Shown: positions 15,464 to 25,034, numbered from the stretch's first letter. The stretch: 64,000 bases of DNA from Bacteroidota bacterium (GCA_021156365.1 JAJNDK010000001.1:1-64000), one strand, 5' to 3'. Program-made: numbers and translations. The notes: generated from the sequence alone by a model not told the origin.

Positions 15464-16474
15464 ATGATTACTACTGATATAGCTATTATTGGCGCCGGCC
15501 CTGTTGGATTATTCGCGATTTTTGAAGCGGGGCTGTTAAAAATGCGTTGCCACCTTATTGATTTCCTGCCACAGGCCGGTGGGCAGCTGTCTGAGATCTA
15601 TCCGAAAAAACCGATTTATGATATTCCCGGCTTCCCGAGTGTAATGGCTCAGGAGCTGGTAGATAACCTGCTGGAACAGGCTAAACCTTTTCACCCGACA
15701 TTTACCTATGGAGAGCGTATAGAAAGCCTTGACAAACGGGGAGAAGCAGATTTTATGCTGACAACCAATATGGGCACAGAGATCCATGCAAAAGTAGTAG
15801 TGATCGCAGGCGGTTTGGGTTGTTTTGAGCCACGTAAGCCGGAAGTAGAAGGCCTGGAGCGTTTCGAGAATGGAAAAGGTGTCAGCTATATGGTGCTGGA
15901 TCCGGAAAAATACCGCAATAAAAAAGTAATGCTGGCCGGTGGAGGTGACTCTGCGCTGGATTGGGCAATTTACCTCGCAGATATCGCAAGCGAGCTTACA
16001 CTGGTGCACCGCAGTGAATCATTCAGGGGAGCACCCGATTCGGTATCGAAGGTAATGAAGCTGGCAGAAAGCGGGAAGATCAACCTGCTGCTGAATTCCA
16101 ATTTAGGTACTATAAATGGGAATGGCCACCTCGAAAGTGTTTCTGTGAAGAATACGAAGAGCAATGAAGAGCAGACCTTCCAGATCGATAACCTGATCCC
16201 GCTTTTCGGATTGAGCCCTAAATTAGGACCGATCGAAGGATGGGGACTGAACCTGGATAAGAATGCGATCGTTGTGAACACGGATGATTACAGCACCAAT
16301 ATTCCGGGCATTTATGCGATCGGGGATATTAATACCTATACCAACAAGCTGAAGCTCATCCTTTGCGGATTTCACGAAGCGGCACTGATGAGTCACAGCG
16401 CATACAAATACATGAACCCGGGTGTGAAGTACACGATGAAATACACTACTGTTCAGGGTGTTAATGAGTTTTAG
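15464..16474 (+). CDS. Ferredoxin--NADP(+) reductase, thioredoxin-reductase-like (FNR2 type)
   Basis: A 336-aa flavoprotein: FAD-binding IIGAGPVGLFAIFEAG (~8-23), GGQLSEIYPKKPIYDIPGFP, NADP-binding VMLAGGGDSALDWA (~154-167), and the C-terminal FAD motif GIYAIGDINTY. It lacks the CxxC redox pair of thioredoxin reductases, which places it with YumC-like ferredoxin/flavodoxin-NADP reductases. It is divergent from paaA with adjoining promoters. The window has no paaE (the usual reductase of the epoxidase), so it might donate electrons to PaaAC through a ferredoxin; this is inference from position only. General metabolic roles are equally possible. Confidence 0.88.
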   Translation: MITTDIAIIGAGPVGLFAIFEAGLLKMRCHLIDFLPQAGGQLSEIYPKKPIYDIPGFPSVMAQELVDNLLEQAKPFHPTFTYGERIESLDKRGEADFMLTTNMGTEIHAKVVVIAGGLGCFEPRKPEVEGLERFENGKGVSYMVLDPEKYRNKKVMLAGGGDSALDWAIYLADIASELTLVHRSESFRGAPDSVSKVMKLAESGKINLLLNSNLGTINGNGHLESVSVKNTKSNEEQTFQIDNLIPLFGLSPKLGPIEGWGLNLDKNAIVVNTDDYSTNIPGIYAIGDINTYTNKLKLILCGFHEAALMSHSAYKYMNPGVKYTMKYTTVQGVNEF

Positions 16475-16531
16475 TTCATTAATAAATTTCATCTGTAAAA
16501 GATATTTTTTACATTTGTTTATCAGCACAAA

Positions 16532-17503
16532 ATGTCAAAGATAAAATACAGATTTAATCCCAAAAGTTTATCTTACGAAAGGGTAAAGACCAATTGGAAG
16601 CAGATCGTGCTTCGATTTTTATCGTACTTGGCCACGGGAACTGTATTTGCAGCCATCACGGTGATCCTTTACAACAATTTCTTTGATTCTCCGGGTGAAA
16701 AAGCCTATAAACGGGAGAATGAGCTGATGCAATTGCAATACGAGCTTTTGCAAAAGAAGATGGAACACATAGACCAGGCACTTGCGGATATGGAAGACCG
16801 CGACAACAACATTTACCGCGTTATTTTCGAAGCAGAGCCTATTTCCAAAGATATCCGCAATGCAGGTTTCGGAGGAGTGGACCGGTATAAAAAACTGGAA
16901 GGCTATGACAATTCCGAATTGATCATCGAAACCACCAAGCGCCTGGATCAGCTGACCAAACGGATGTACATCCAATCCAAATCGTTCGACGATGTGGTGA
17001 AGATGGCGAAGAACAAACAACAGCTGATCAATTCGATCCCGGCCATTATGCCGATCAATAACAAATTCCTCCGTCATGCACCAAGCGGCTTCGGATGGCG
17101 AACACACCCGATCTACAAATCATCGGAATTCCATCCCGGGATGGATTTCGCTTCTCCTGAAGGAACACCTATTTATGCCACAGGTGACGGAACAATAGAG
17201 CGCGCTGATAATACGGCACAAGGCTACGGAAACCACGTTGTGATCAATCATGGTTATGGTTACCAGACATTGTACGGACATATGAGCCGTATTGCAACTA
17301 TCTTAGGCAAGCATGTAAAAAGAGGAGAGCTGATCGGGTATGTAGGCAGTACAGGCTTGTCTACCGCACCGCATGTACACTACGAGGTCATAAAAAATAG
17401 CGAAAAGGTAAATCCGGTTAATTTCTACTACAACGATCTTTCACCGGAAGAATACCAGATCATGCTGGAGCTTTCTTCCAAATCTACCCAATCATTCGAT
17501 TAA
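16532..17503 (+). CDS. M23 family metallopeptidase (LytM-like) with membrane anchor
   Basis: A 323-aa cell-wall enzyme. A short cytoplasmic N-terminus, one transmembrane helix (~31-50, FLSYLATGTVFAAITVILY), a periplasmic coiled coil (~58-95), and a C-terminal peptidase M23 domain (~185-300) with zinc ligands HPGMD and HVHYE plus YGNHVVINHGYGYQTLYGHM. M23 endopeptidases cut peptidoglycan cross-bridges; coiled-coil LytM proteins also activate amidases, but here both metal motifs are intact, so it is probably an active hydrolase. A -7 element TACATTTG (16510-16517) lies 14 nt before the start. The stop overlaps the next start (TAATG). Confidence 0.93.
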   Translation: MSKIKYRFNPKSLSYERVKTNWKQIVLRFLSYLATGTVFAAITVILYNNFFDSPGEKAYKRENELMQLQYELLQKKMEHIDQALADMEDRDNNIYRVIFEAEPISKDIRNAGFGGVDRYKKLEGYDNSELIIETTKRLDQLTKRMYIQSKSFDDVVKMAKNKQQLINSIPAIMPINNKFLRHAPSGFGWRTHPIYKSSEFHPGMDFASPEGTPIYATGDGTIERADNTAQGYGNHVVINHGYGYQTLYGHMSRIATILGKHVKRGELIGYVGSTGLSTAPHVHYEVIKNSEKVNPVNFYYNDLSPEEYQIMLELSSKSTQSFD

Positions 17504-18813
17504 TGCAGAACAGGCAGAAATTAGGTTTTTACACGGCTGTTTCGCTTGTTATTGCCAATATGGTAGGAACAGGAGTATTCACCAGTCTCGGTTTTCAGTT
17601 ATACGATATCAAATCTCCTTTTGCCATTGTCAGTCTCTGGTTGGTAGGCGGGATCGTTGCATTATGCGGCGCGCTTACCTATGGCGAAATAGGTGTAGTG
17701 CTTCCACGTTCCGGTGGAGAGTATAATTATCTTTCGAAGATCTATCATCCGCTTTTCGGTTTTTTATCGGGCTGGGTTTCCGTAACGGTTGGTTTTGCCG
17801 CCCCGGTGGCATTGGCGGCTATGGCACTTGGAAATTATGTGAATAAGATCTTTCCGGATGTTAACCCGATCTGGCTCGCACTGATCGTTGTAGGGATCAT
17901 CACGGTTATTCATGCCACCAATCTGAAGTTAGGCAGTGGTTTTCAGCGCTTCTTTACCTTGCTGAAAGTAGTGGTGATCGTATTTTTTATTGGAGCCGGT
18001 TTTTTCATTGAGCCGGATCACATAACCACTATCCTTCCGCAGCAGGGCAGCTGGAAGGAGATCTTCAGTCCTGCTTTTGCCGTTTCCCTTATCTATGTTT
18101 CTTATGCCTACAGTGGTTGGAATGCAGCCTCTTATCTTGCCGAAGAAATTGAGAACCCACGAAAGAACCTGCCTCGTTCTTTATTTATAGGAACGTTGGT
18201 TGTTACTGTACTCTATGTATTGCTAAATTTTATTTTTATGTATACTGTTCCCACCGAAACCCTCACCGGTTATGTGGAAGTGGGCTACCTGAGTGCTGTT
18301 GCTATTTTCGGTGCGAAGCTTGGGAACATGATGGGATTGGTCATTGCTCTTTTATTGGTGTCTTCCATCAGTGCTATGATCATGGCCGGGCCGCGTATCA
18401 CCAAAACGATGGGAGAAGATCTGCATTTTATCCGGTTTCTTTCGCGCACCAATAAGAACCAGGTCCCTTTTGTAGCGGTGATCCTGCAGTCGGTGATCAC
18501 AGTAGTACTGATACTTACTGCCCAGTTTGAAAGTGTGCTTACCTTCATCGGCTTTTCGCTCAACCTGTTTACCTTCTTTACTGTTTTGGGTATTTTTATT
18601 ATCCGCAGCCGGAAGATGAGCGATCAGGCAGGTTATAAAACCTTCGGATACCCGGTAGTACCCATTATTTACCTGGCGCTTACGATCTGGATGATGTACT
18701 TTGTGATGACCACCAAGCCGGTAGAATCACTTTACGGTTTGCTGAATGTTGGAGTGGGAGCGCTGGTCTGGTTTTTAGGAACCAGGTTAGGTGCCAAACC
18801 AAAAGTCGTTTAG
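17503..18813 (+). CDS. APC-family amino acid permease
   Basis: A 436-aa integral membrane transporter with about twelve helices. The N-terminal LVIANMVGTGVFTSLGF is the substrate-binding unwound region of TM1 in amino acid-polyamine-organocation carriers. PRSGGEYNYLSKIYHPLFGFLSGW (TM3 region) and YSGWNAASYLAEEIENPRKNLPRSL (TM6 and following loop) are also typical. It lies 1 nt overlapped with the M23 gene, suggesting linkage, perhaps to reuse amino acids, though the substrate cannot be read from sequence. It ends tail-to-tail with dgkA (4-nt overlap). Confidence 0.9.
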   Translation: MQNRQKLGFYTAVSLVIANMVGTGVFTSLGFQLYDIKSPFAIVSLWLVGGIVALCGALTYGEIGVVLPRSGGEYNYLSKIYHPLFGFLSGWVSVTVGFAAPVALAAMALGNYVNKIFPDVNPIWLALIVVGIITVIHATNLKLGSGFQRFFTLLKVVVIVFFIGAGFFIEPDHITTILPQQGSWKEIFSPAFAVSLIYVSYAYSGWNAASYLAEEIENPRKNLPRSLFIGTLVVTVLYVLLNFIFMYTVPTETLTGYVEVGYLSAVAIFGAKLGNMMGLVIALLLVSSISAMIMAGPRITKTMGEDLHFIRFLSRTNKNQVPFVAVILQSVITVVLILTAQFESVLTFIGFSLNLFTFFTVLGIFIIRSRKMSDQAGYKTFGYPVVPIIYLALTIWMMYFVMTTKPVESLYGLLNVGVGALVWFLGTRLGAKPKVV

Positions 18814-19178
18814 TCTGCATTTGAAACCATCTGCACGATCTTCGGAACAAAAATCACCAGACCGATTGCCAGCGATACAATTGATGCCACCAAAACAGCT
18901 GCAGCAGAGACATCCTTGATGATCCGGATCTTTTCATTCCGTTGAGGCTCTGCAAAATCACAAAGCTTTTCAATCGCTGTGTTCAACAGCTCCATTGATA
19001 TCACCAGTCCACAACAGAAAAGAATGATGCACCATTCCGTTGTATTCAGGTGAAGGAATGCACTCAGTAGAACAGCAATACCTGCAGCTATAAAATGGAT
19101 GCGGATATTTGGCTGTTCGCTGAAAGCATCTGCAATTCCCCGGAAGGCATATCTGAAGGAATCAATTCTTTTCTTCAT
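18810..19178 (-). CDS. dgkA: Diacylglycerol/undecaprenol kinase (DgkA family)
   Basis: A 122-aa small membrane kinase. RIDSFRYAFRGIADAFSEQPNIRIHF, the catalytic-site motif MELLNTAIEKLCD (Glu and Asn of the DGK signature) and three transmembrane helices match prokaryotic DAGK. In bacteria of this kind it phosphorylates undecaprenol or diacylglycerol in the inner membrane, feeding lipid-carrier or phospholipid recycling. It is the last gene of the minus-strand membrane-gene block and overlaps the DUF1361 gene by 17 nt. Confidence 0.92.
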   Translation of the reverse strand: MKKRIDSFRYAFRGIADAFSEQPNIRIHFIAAGIAVLLSAFLHLNTTEWCIILFCCGLVISMELLNTAIEKLCDFAEPQRNEKIRIIKDVSAAAVLVASIVSLAIGLVIFVPKIVQMVSNAD

Positions 19179-19815
19179 GGGCAGGATTCAAAAGGTGATC
19201 GAAAACAATAACGCTAATGTACAAAAATGCCATGAAGAGCGAAGTAATGTACAAGGTATGTTGCAGGTGGCCCGCATGGAAGATTGAGCGGAAAATAGAA
19301 CGAGTCAAACCAAAGGGATCGGTAATCACATCCCAGCTGTTATAACGCATTACCCGACCTACATAAATGCCGTACGAGCTTATTCCTAAGATCAGGAACG
19401 TACAGGCATGTTTCATCCGCACTGAAAAGTTTTTCAAATACACATCCCTGAAACGCCCCAGGCTTCTATGAAAAAGCAGGAAACCGGCTGTAGCGTAGGT
19501 ACTGAACAAAACAATATCCAGCCATTTCATTTTTCCTGCGCTGTTGAAATGCACAAAATCAGTCAACAGATATGGTGCATTGGGAAGGAATGCAATCCAG
19601 CCGGAAAGAACAAGCAGGGTTTTGATGTTCAGCTTTTCCGCAGGTTTAAACCCGTACACACTTATCCAATAAGGGATCCAGGCCAGAAATAAATTCCAGA
19701 TGAGGAACAGAAAGCTGAAATGATCCGTGTAAACGGCTCTTCCAACGCTCAGGCTGACTGCAAAAGCGCTGAGGAAATACAGGGCTTTTTGGTGTTTTTT
19801 ATTAATGGGTTCCAT
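19162..19815 (-). CDS. DUF1361 family membrane protein
   Basis: A 217-aa protein with about six transmembrane helices. FLIWNLFLAWIPYWIS, GWIAFLPNAPYLLTDFVHF, and GIYVGRVMRYNSWDVITDP are characteristic of DUF1361 (uncharacterised). Conserved polar residues in the loops (N-P-Y-L-T-D, R-x-N-S-W-D) suggest an enzymatic or binding role, but none is known. It overlaps both neighbours (14 nt upstream, 17 nt downstream), so it is translationally coupled in the operon. Confidence 0.85.
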   Translation of the reverse strand: MEPINKKHQKALYFLSAFAVSLSVGRAVYTDHFSFLFLIWNLFLAWIPYWISVYGFKPAEKLNIKTLLVLSGWIAFLPNAPYLLTDFVHFNSAGKMKWLDIVLFSTYATAGFLLFHRSLGRFRDVYLKNFSVRMKHACTFLILGISSYGIYVGRVMRYNSWDVITDPFGLTRSIFRSIFHAGHLQHTLYITSLFMAFLYISVIVFDHLLNPAHEEKN

Positions 19816-22516
19816 TATGGATGTGTTGGATGGTTGGCAATTGTTTTCTGAGTTCCTGCAATTCTTCTTTGGACAAGGCAGTACCGAGATACAGTTCTTT
19901 CAATGAGCTTATCTGTTTTAGTACGGCTATGCCTTTTTCTGCAATAGCTGTTATGTGAAGCACTTCCAGTTTTTTGAATCTGATCAGCGGATCGAAGCTG
20001 CTTACCCTGCAGTCTTTGATATTAAGTTCTTGCAGGCTGCCGGCACAAGTCAGGAGATTCAGGTCGCTGAAATGTGTGGCGGATACATCCAGGTTGGTAA
20101 GTTGGGATAAGAATTTCAAGCTGCTGAAGTCGTCGAGGTATTCATTGTTGTTTAACGCAAGTTTGGATAAGGTATTGTGCTTTTCATTAAAGTTGAGTTG
20201 CTCAAGGTGATTGGAAGCAAGATTCAGCTCTTTCAGGTTGGTATATTCCCACATGAATATTGTGTTTTTTATCTTATTGTTTTCCAGCCGCAATATCTCC
20301 AGTTCTTTGTAATTGCTCAATGCAAACAGATCCTCCAGTTCGTTTGAAGACGCATTGAGTGTTTTTAGCTTAGGGAAACGTTTAAAGTTAATGGCGTTTT
20401 TTTTATCATACACCATCAGGTTGCCGACGTTGAAGTTAGGGCTTCCTGTCACGGATAATTCTTCCACGTTTTCAAGTACAGGCATCAGGGATAAATTTTT
20501 GTTTGTATTATCATAACTTCCGGACATGCTCAAAACCTTTAACGAAGGAAGCGAAGGAAAATATTCAATTACCGGGGCCTGGTTCAGTGAAAGATACTCG
20601 AGCTGTTTGGCATTATTGAGTCCCCGCAGATCTTTTAGGTAGGTACAGCCATTTGCTTCCAGCGATCGTATTTTGGAAGAGACAGGAATATTCAGCAATT
20701 GTGAAACATTCGTATTAGAGATATTGAGCTGTTCCACATTCGGGAAGTTATTTATACCTGAAAGAGACGAAACAGGATTGTAGCTGAGATCAAGTGAGGC
20801 AAGCGAGCTGAGCTTCGGGATCTCATTCAATTGTTTAATGTTATTTCCACTCAGGGATAAAGAATTGATCTTCGTGTAGTTTTTCAGGAAACCGAATTTA
20901 TTTCCCCTGCAATTGCTGAGGTTCACATTTTTTAGGTTGCTAAAAAGACCTAAAAGATCCATACTGTCGAGCTCGTGGTTATTCAGTGTGAAGGTTTTCA
21001 GCTGGCCTTTCGCATTCAGTGCCTGGAGTTGTTCCAGTACATTTGCATTCCGGTGGTTCCACGATTGCCAGCCCGGATGCGCATGTATTTTCTTTAAGAA
21101 CGCATAGGTTTTTGCATCGGTCTCGCTGCTGTTAGTACTGTAATTGATACGATAGCTGCTTATATCCGAAATAAGGCTCAGGTCGGCTCTGCCCGGATCC
21201 TCATCTATTTTTGCTGAATCAGTATCAAAGCCTTTTTTATTTTTAAGAGCCTGCAGATAGGGAATACTTTCGTCAGAGAGGCTGATCAGGTATTTTTTGT
21301 CGAGCGCCTGTAGCTTCTCTGCTTTCCGTGCAATGTTGAATTCACAGACCAGTTTATCCCAGTTGATGAAAGAGGAGAAACAAAGAAAGAGGAAGCAGCA
21401 GAAAGCATTGGTGCGAACGAGGAACCAATTGCTTTTTTTGAATTGGATCTTATAAAGTGTCAGCAATAAGCCGATAATGGAAAGCGCGAGGTAAACAAAT
21501 ACACCTATCCGTTTGTAGGTTAAATTGAATTCACTCACATAGATATAATTCCGCAGGCAGGTAGAAACGATCATCATTGCATTTTGCAGGATCCAGAGTG
21601 TAACCAGCAGTTTGATGAATTTGTTTTTCTCTTCAAAATTCATGGCATTCCTGAACAGGTATAGGATAATAGCAATTCCCAATACAATGGAAAGAATGAT
21701 CATCCCCACGCCATTGTGCACGAATTGTGTATGTGTGATCCCTTCCGGCAGCTGGTTGAGTACGTATAAATATACCACATCCAGGACGTTGATGAAAAGC
21801 AGCATGAAATTCAGCATCACGAACAGAAAAACACCTCCTTTTTTTTCGAATAATTTTATTTTCAAGCCCTGGTTGTTTAATGTGATCGGTAAGCTGCTTT
21901 CCCATGTATCCAATCCTGTTATTCGCTGGTGTCTGAACAAGCCGTATACAATGAAGAAACCGATCAGTGTAAACACGATCCATGCTCCGCTGATGAAATC
22001 GAGGTTTATTTTTTCGGTGAATTTTTCAAAGAGAGGGTTCGCATTTTTATAGATAAAAAAGAAGATGAGTACGATCACCAATACCGCCAGGCCTATCAGG
22101 AAGTTCATTCCTTTTTTTCCGGACGGAGGGGTGTCTCCGGTTTTGGTTTCCTGTCTTTTTACTGCATTGATGATAATAAAAACATACGATCCTGCAATGG
22201 AATACATGCAGTAGAATCCGTTCATGATCACCGATGAGCTCCTGTTCACCGAATTGGCAGACAGCAGCAGCAGGGAGCAGATGTTGGCCCAGATGGCGAG
22301 GTTGGAGTTGTGCCACATGATAAAGAACGAGCTGGCAACCGACAAGCCTGCATACATAAGCCATTTTTTATCTTTCCACACATCTTTGTTGAGGACCGCA
22401 AGCAAGATGCAGAGCAGTATGGAAAATATAAAGTAATTGATCCCGGCCAGCTGCTGATAGAACAGGTAACTGTAAGCGAGGGTGGCTAAGGAAAGGATCC
22501 AGTCTGATTTTTTCAT
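19802..22516 (-). CDS. DUF4173/DUF4153-like membrane domain fused to leucine-rich repeats
   Basis: A 904-aa two-part protein. Residues 1-~400 have 10-12 transmembrane helices and resemble DUF4173/DUF4153 proteins, including LTYKRIGVFVYLALSIIGLLLTLYKI and INWDKLVCEFN near the last helices. Residues ~505-900 carry about sixteen leucine-rich repeats of the internalin/SDS22-like ~22-residue type (LSSLASLDLSYNPVSSLSGI, LEILRLENNKIKN, LKELNLASNHLEQL). LRRs usually bind proteins. In related proteins the segment following the last membrane helix is thought to be outside the cytoplasm, which is not provable here. It overlaps the DUF1361 gene by 14 nt. No other function is known. Confidence 0.8.
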   Translation of the reverse strand: MKKSDWILSLATLAYSYLFYQQLAGINYFIFSILLCILLAVLNKDVWKDKKWLMYAGLSVASSFFIMWHNSNLAIWANICSLLLLSANSVNRSSSVIMNGFYCMYSIAGSYVFIIINAVKRQETKTGDTPPSGKKGMNFLIGLAVLVIVLIFFFIYKNANPLFEKFTEKINLDFISGAWIVFTLIGFFIVYGLFRHQRITGLDTWESSLPITLNNQGLKIKLFEKKGGVFLFVMLNFMLLFINVLDVVYLYVLNQLPEGITHTQFVHNGVGMIILSIVLGIAIILYLFRNAMNFEEKNKFIKLLVTLWILQNAMMIVSTCLRNYIYVSEFNLTYKRIGVFVYLALSIIGLLLTLYKIQFKKSNWFLVRTNAFCCFLFLCFSSFINWDKLVCEFNIARKAEKLQALDKKYLISLSDESIPYLQALKNKKGFDTDSAKIDEDPGRADLSLISDISSYRINYSTNSSETDAKTYAFLKKIHAHPGWQSWNHRNANVLEQLQALNAKGQLKTFTLNNHELDSMDLLGLFSNLKNVNLSNCRGNKFGFLKNYTKINSLSLSGNNIKQLNEIPKLSSLASLDLSYNPVSSLSGINNFPNVEQLNISNTNVSQLLNIPVSSKIRSLEANGCTYLKDLRGLNNAKQLEYLSLNQAPVIEYFPSLPSLKVLSMSGSYDNTNKNLSLMPVLENVEELSVTGSPNFNVGNLMVYDKKNAINFKRFPKLKTLNASSNELEDLFALSNYKELEILRLENNKIKNTIFMWEYTNLKELNLASNHLEQLNFNEKHNTLSKLALNNNEYLDDFSSLKFLSQLTNLDVSATHFSDLNLLTCAGSLQELNIKDCRVSSFDPLIRFKKLEVLHITAIAEKGIAVLKQISSLKELYLGTALSKEELQELRKQLPTIQHIHNGTH

Positions 22517-22567
22517 ATGAGTGTTTTTTATTTGTTTATACTAATTGAGCAATGTTTGCTGCTTTTT

Positions 22568-23311
22568 TTAATTGTTTTCGGATACCTGGTTCGTGATCAA
22601 TGCAGGTCTTGTTCTCCAGGATAAGTAGCAGGAGAGCATTCCGGCTGCCGAACAGGATAAACCTGCAAAGAACAGCGGCCAGTTAAATTGTACCGGAACG
22701 TATGTTTTTATTTCTTCGAACATATTGTTTTTGGAAAGCAGTGTCCAGGTGCCTACAGAGGTTTCGTAGGTAATGGAAAAGTAGTCCCACATAAACGAGA
22801 AGATGATGATACAGACACCGCCGATCAATAAAGACCATTGTTTTGTAATGATGCGCACTGATCCGTTCTTTTCTTCATAATGAATGATGAGGTATCCTAA
22901 CAGTGTCATACCAAGTGCTACCAGGCAGGGAGCGATCACTGGTCCGGTCCATGGAAATGGAATAAGGAAAAGAATATCCCATGTAAATAAGCTTTGCGGC
23001 CACTGGATCAGCACATACAGGAACACGTAATAGAATAGATCCCAGACCGCAAAAGCAATGATGAAGTACGCAAAACGGCTGAGCTTTGTTTTACCGGCAA
23101 TAATACCGGCGCCTACCAGCATAATGATCGTAGCGAACTCGCGCCAGAATTCCACTACGGCAATTTTGTTGGGAATGGTCGTGAGTGGAAAATTGAATCC
23201 TTCCGGGTAATAGAGTTCCCGCAGGTAAACGACTACCGATGTTTCGAGGAAGCCCATGGCCGTTGCGAATAAAACGATCCAGAGCAGTGTTTTTTTTGTT
23301 TCTTTTTTCAT
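22568..23311 (-). CDS. Polytopic membrane protein of unknown family
   Basis: A 247-aa protein with about seven hydrophobic segments and no signal peptide. Notable motifs are GFLETSVVVYLRELYYPEGFNF near the N-terminus, FAVWDLFYYVFLYVLIQWPQSLFTWDILFLIPFPWTGPVIAP-type loops (read as WDLFYYVFLY, WPQSLFTWDILFLIP and WTGPVIAP) and WDYFSITYE. The conserved Trp/Asp/Pro loops hint at a heterobimetal or quinone-linked membrane protein, but I recognise no family. It is in the middle of the minus-strand block (51 nt and 20 nt gaps). Confidence 0.7.
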   Translation of the reverse strand: MKKETKKTLLWIVLFATAMGFLETSVVVYLRELYYPEGFNFPLTTIPNKIAVVEFWREFATIIMLVGAGIIAGKTKLSRFAYFIIAFAVWDLFYYVFLYVLIQWPQSLFTWDILFLIPFPWTGPVIAPCLVALGMTLLGYLIIHYEEKNGSVRIITKQWSLLIGGVCIIIFSFMWDYFSITYETSVGTWTLLSKNNMFEEIKTYVPVQFNWPLFFAGLSCSAAGMLSCYLSWRTRPALITNQVSENN

Positions 23312-23331
23312 GATACTTATTTGTTTGTTGT

Positions 23332-23829
23332 TTATAGTTGTGCTACATTTTTTTTGACCTCCAGTTGCCGGATCTTTTTATAAATGATCGCTAAGGGAAT
23401 CAAACCGATGATCCCGAAGCAGCAATCGATCAATTGATGGAAGAAAGGAATTCCGCGGATTGGTCCGCAAATAAAAGCAAGAGGGAATATCGCCAGGCAG
23501 GCAAGCATACCCATCTGTACAATAAATTTATTCTTCACCGGGTTGATGTACACCCCGATAAAAAACGAAGCGATGATCAGGTGGGCAAAAGCCAGCCAGT
23601 CGGTTCCATACAATATTTTCGGATCGGTGTTTCTTACACTTTCGCTTACTTTACTGAGCCATTCCTGTAAAAAGACAGGAAAGAGGTCCAGGTGCCTCTC
23701 CAGGAAATTCATTTCAGAGACAAGAGGAAAGGCAGTAATACCGCTAAGTGCAAGACAGATTACAAAAGCAACTGTAAAGATGCGGATGGTCTTTACTTGT
23801 TTTTTCGGATTTAAAATTTCTGGTTTCAT
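23332..23829 (-). CDS. Small polytopic membrane protein of unknown family
   Basis: A 165-aa protein with four predicted helices. The frame extends to a GTG at 23865, but the first ATG (23829, MKPEILNPKKQVKTIRIF) is preferred. The first helix is followed by an exported loop (LVSEMNFLERHLDLFPVFL, YGTDWLAFAHLIIASFF), then ICGPIRGIPFFHQLIDCCFG. Together with the 22568 gene it forms a pair of orphan membrane genes (20 nt apart) between the DUF6688-like and LRR genes. Confidence 0.65.
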   Translation of the reverse strand: MKPEILNPKKQVKTIRIFTVAFVICLALSGITAFPLVSEMNFLERHLDLFPVFLQEWLSKVSESVRNTDPKILYGTDWLAFAHLIIASFFIGVYINPVKNKFIVQMGMLACLAIFPLAFICGPIRGIPFFHQLIDCCFGIIGLIPLAIIYKKIRQLEVKKNVAQL

Positions 23830-23891
23830 GTTTTTATTACTTAGGTTATTTTTTGTCTTCTCCACTATTTTTATTTTTTAATTCTACTTCC

Positions 23892-25031
23892 TTATTTCCC
23901 GAAAAGCGTCCTGGCTCTTGCGTCTTGCATCGGACTTATCTGTTTGTTACGGGATTTCTTAAACTCTTCATACTGCCGTTTAGGAAGGTACTGCAGTGCG
24001 ATCCTGCTTTCCGGTTTTTTATCGAAGCAATAGAGCCATAACAAGAACAACCATTCCAGCGGTTTCATTAAAATGTAGATCACATTTGCTTTTCGTTTAT
24101 CCTTCGACCATTTGTTTACCGGGATGTTCATAGAGTCGTAGGTATTTCTTACAAAGCGATGTGTCTTCGGAACATGCTCTTCCATCCAGTTCTCAAATGC
24201 ATTGGCGATCAGCAGCTGTCGGTTCACCACGATCTTCTCTTCTTTCCGCAAACCGAAACGAACCGGCTTGACGAGTTTTTTATTTCCATTTGCCGCTACA
24301 GAACATAAGTAATGATCGCCACCGCAGCTACAGCCCTGATGATTGGAAAGCAGAAAACCGCAGGATTCGGTAAACATGGAGATCATGGAATCGGGAGCCT
24401 GACCGAACAGGGTCAGCACAAATTGCATCAATGCAAGGATAGGAGCACAAAGCAAAAGTGCGATGGGGGCCTTTTGCCAAAGCGGCAACAGAAAAAGAGT
24501 TGCAAGTGTACCCAAAGCAGGAGAGGAGTATGATTGTTTGGATATCTGTTCCTGCTGGTATTTATGCAGTGCAATGAATTCGACCAGCAGATAAATGAAA
24601 CCCAATACAGGTGCAACAAGCGGTAAACCAAGAACGGGGAACACAACCATGACAGTCATGGCTCCGAAATGCAGTTGCAGGATGGCGCAGTAAACGAGTC
24701 CCATTATCAGCCCGAGAGGCAGGAGTGCCAATACGACCGGTGGCAGTTCTTTTTTTAAATAGGCAGAAATAAAATAACAGATCAGAGGTACCAGGTAAAG
24801 CAGTACGGCAGTCGGGTAACTGTTCAGTTCGAAAGGATGTTCCTGGCAGGGATCATTGCTTTCGAAAAAGCCAAATACAGGCAGAACAACGATCAGGGTC
24901 AGCTCACCCAGGAATTTTAATACACCGAAACCCGGTTTTTTCTTTCTGAACAGGGTGATTAGTGAAAGCACGACAACTGCACCTGCGGCAACACCAAAAA
25001 AGACAGCGGCTATTGGAAACATAGAAAACAT
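23892..25031 (-). CDS. DUF6688-like membrane protein with cysteine motif
   Basis: A 379-aa protein: seven to eight N-terminal transmembrane helices (to ~240) and a soluble C-terminal part (~245-379) with GCSCGGDHYLCSVAANGNKK, a cysteine/histidine cluster that could bind metal, then VKPVRFGLRKEEKIVVNRQLLIANAFENWMEE (read in pieces), PKTHRFVRNTYDSMNIPVNKW. The arrangement resembles DUF6688, a family of unknown function; the assignment is from memory. It starts 3 nt after the Coq4-like stop, so the two are coupled. Confidence 0.65.
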   Translation of the reverse strand: MFSMFPIAAVFFGVAAGAVVVLSLITLFRKKKPGFGVLKFLGELTLIVVLPVFGFFESNDPCQEHPFELNSYPTAVLLYLVPLICYFISAYLKKELPPVVLALLPLGLIMGLVYCAILQLHFGAMTVMVVFPVLGLPLVAPVLGFIYLLVEFIALHKYQQEQISKQSYSSPALGTLATLFLLPLWQKAPIALLLCAPILALMQFVLTLFGQAPDSMISMFTESCGFLLSNHQGCSCGGDHYLCSVAANGNKKLVKPVRFGLRKEEKIVVNRQLLIANAFENWMEEHVPKTHRFVRNTYDSMNIPVNKWSKDKRKANVIYILMKPLEWLFLLWLYCFDKKPESRIALQYLPKRQYEEFKKSRNKQISPMQDARARTLFGK

Positions 25032-25034
25032 AGT

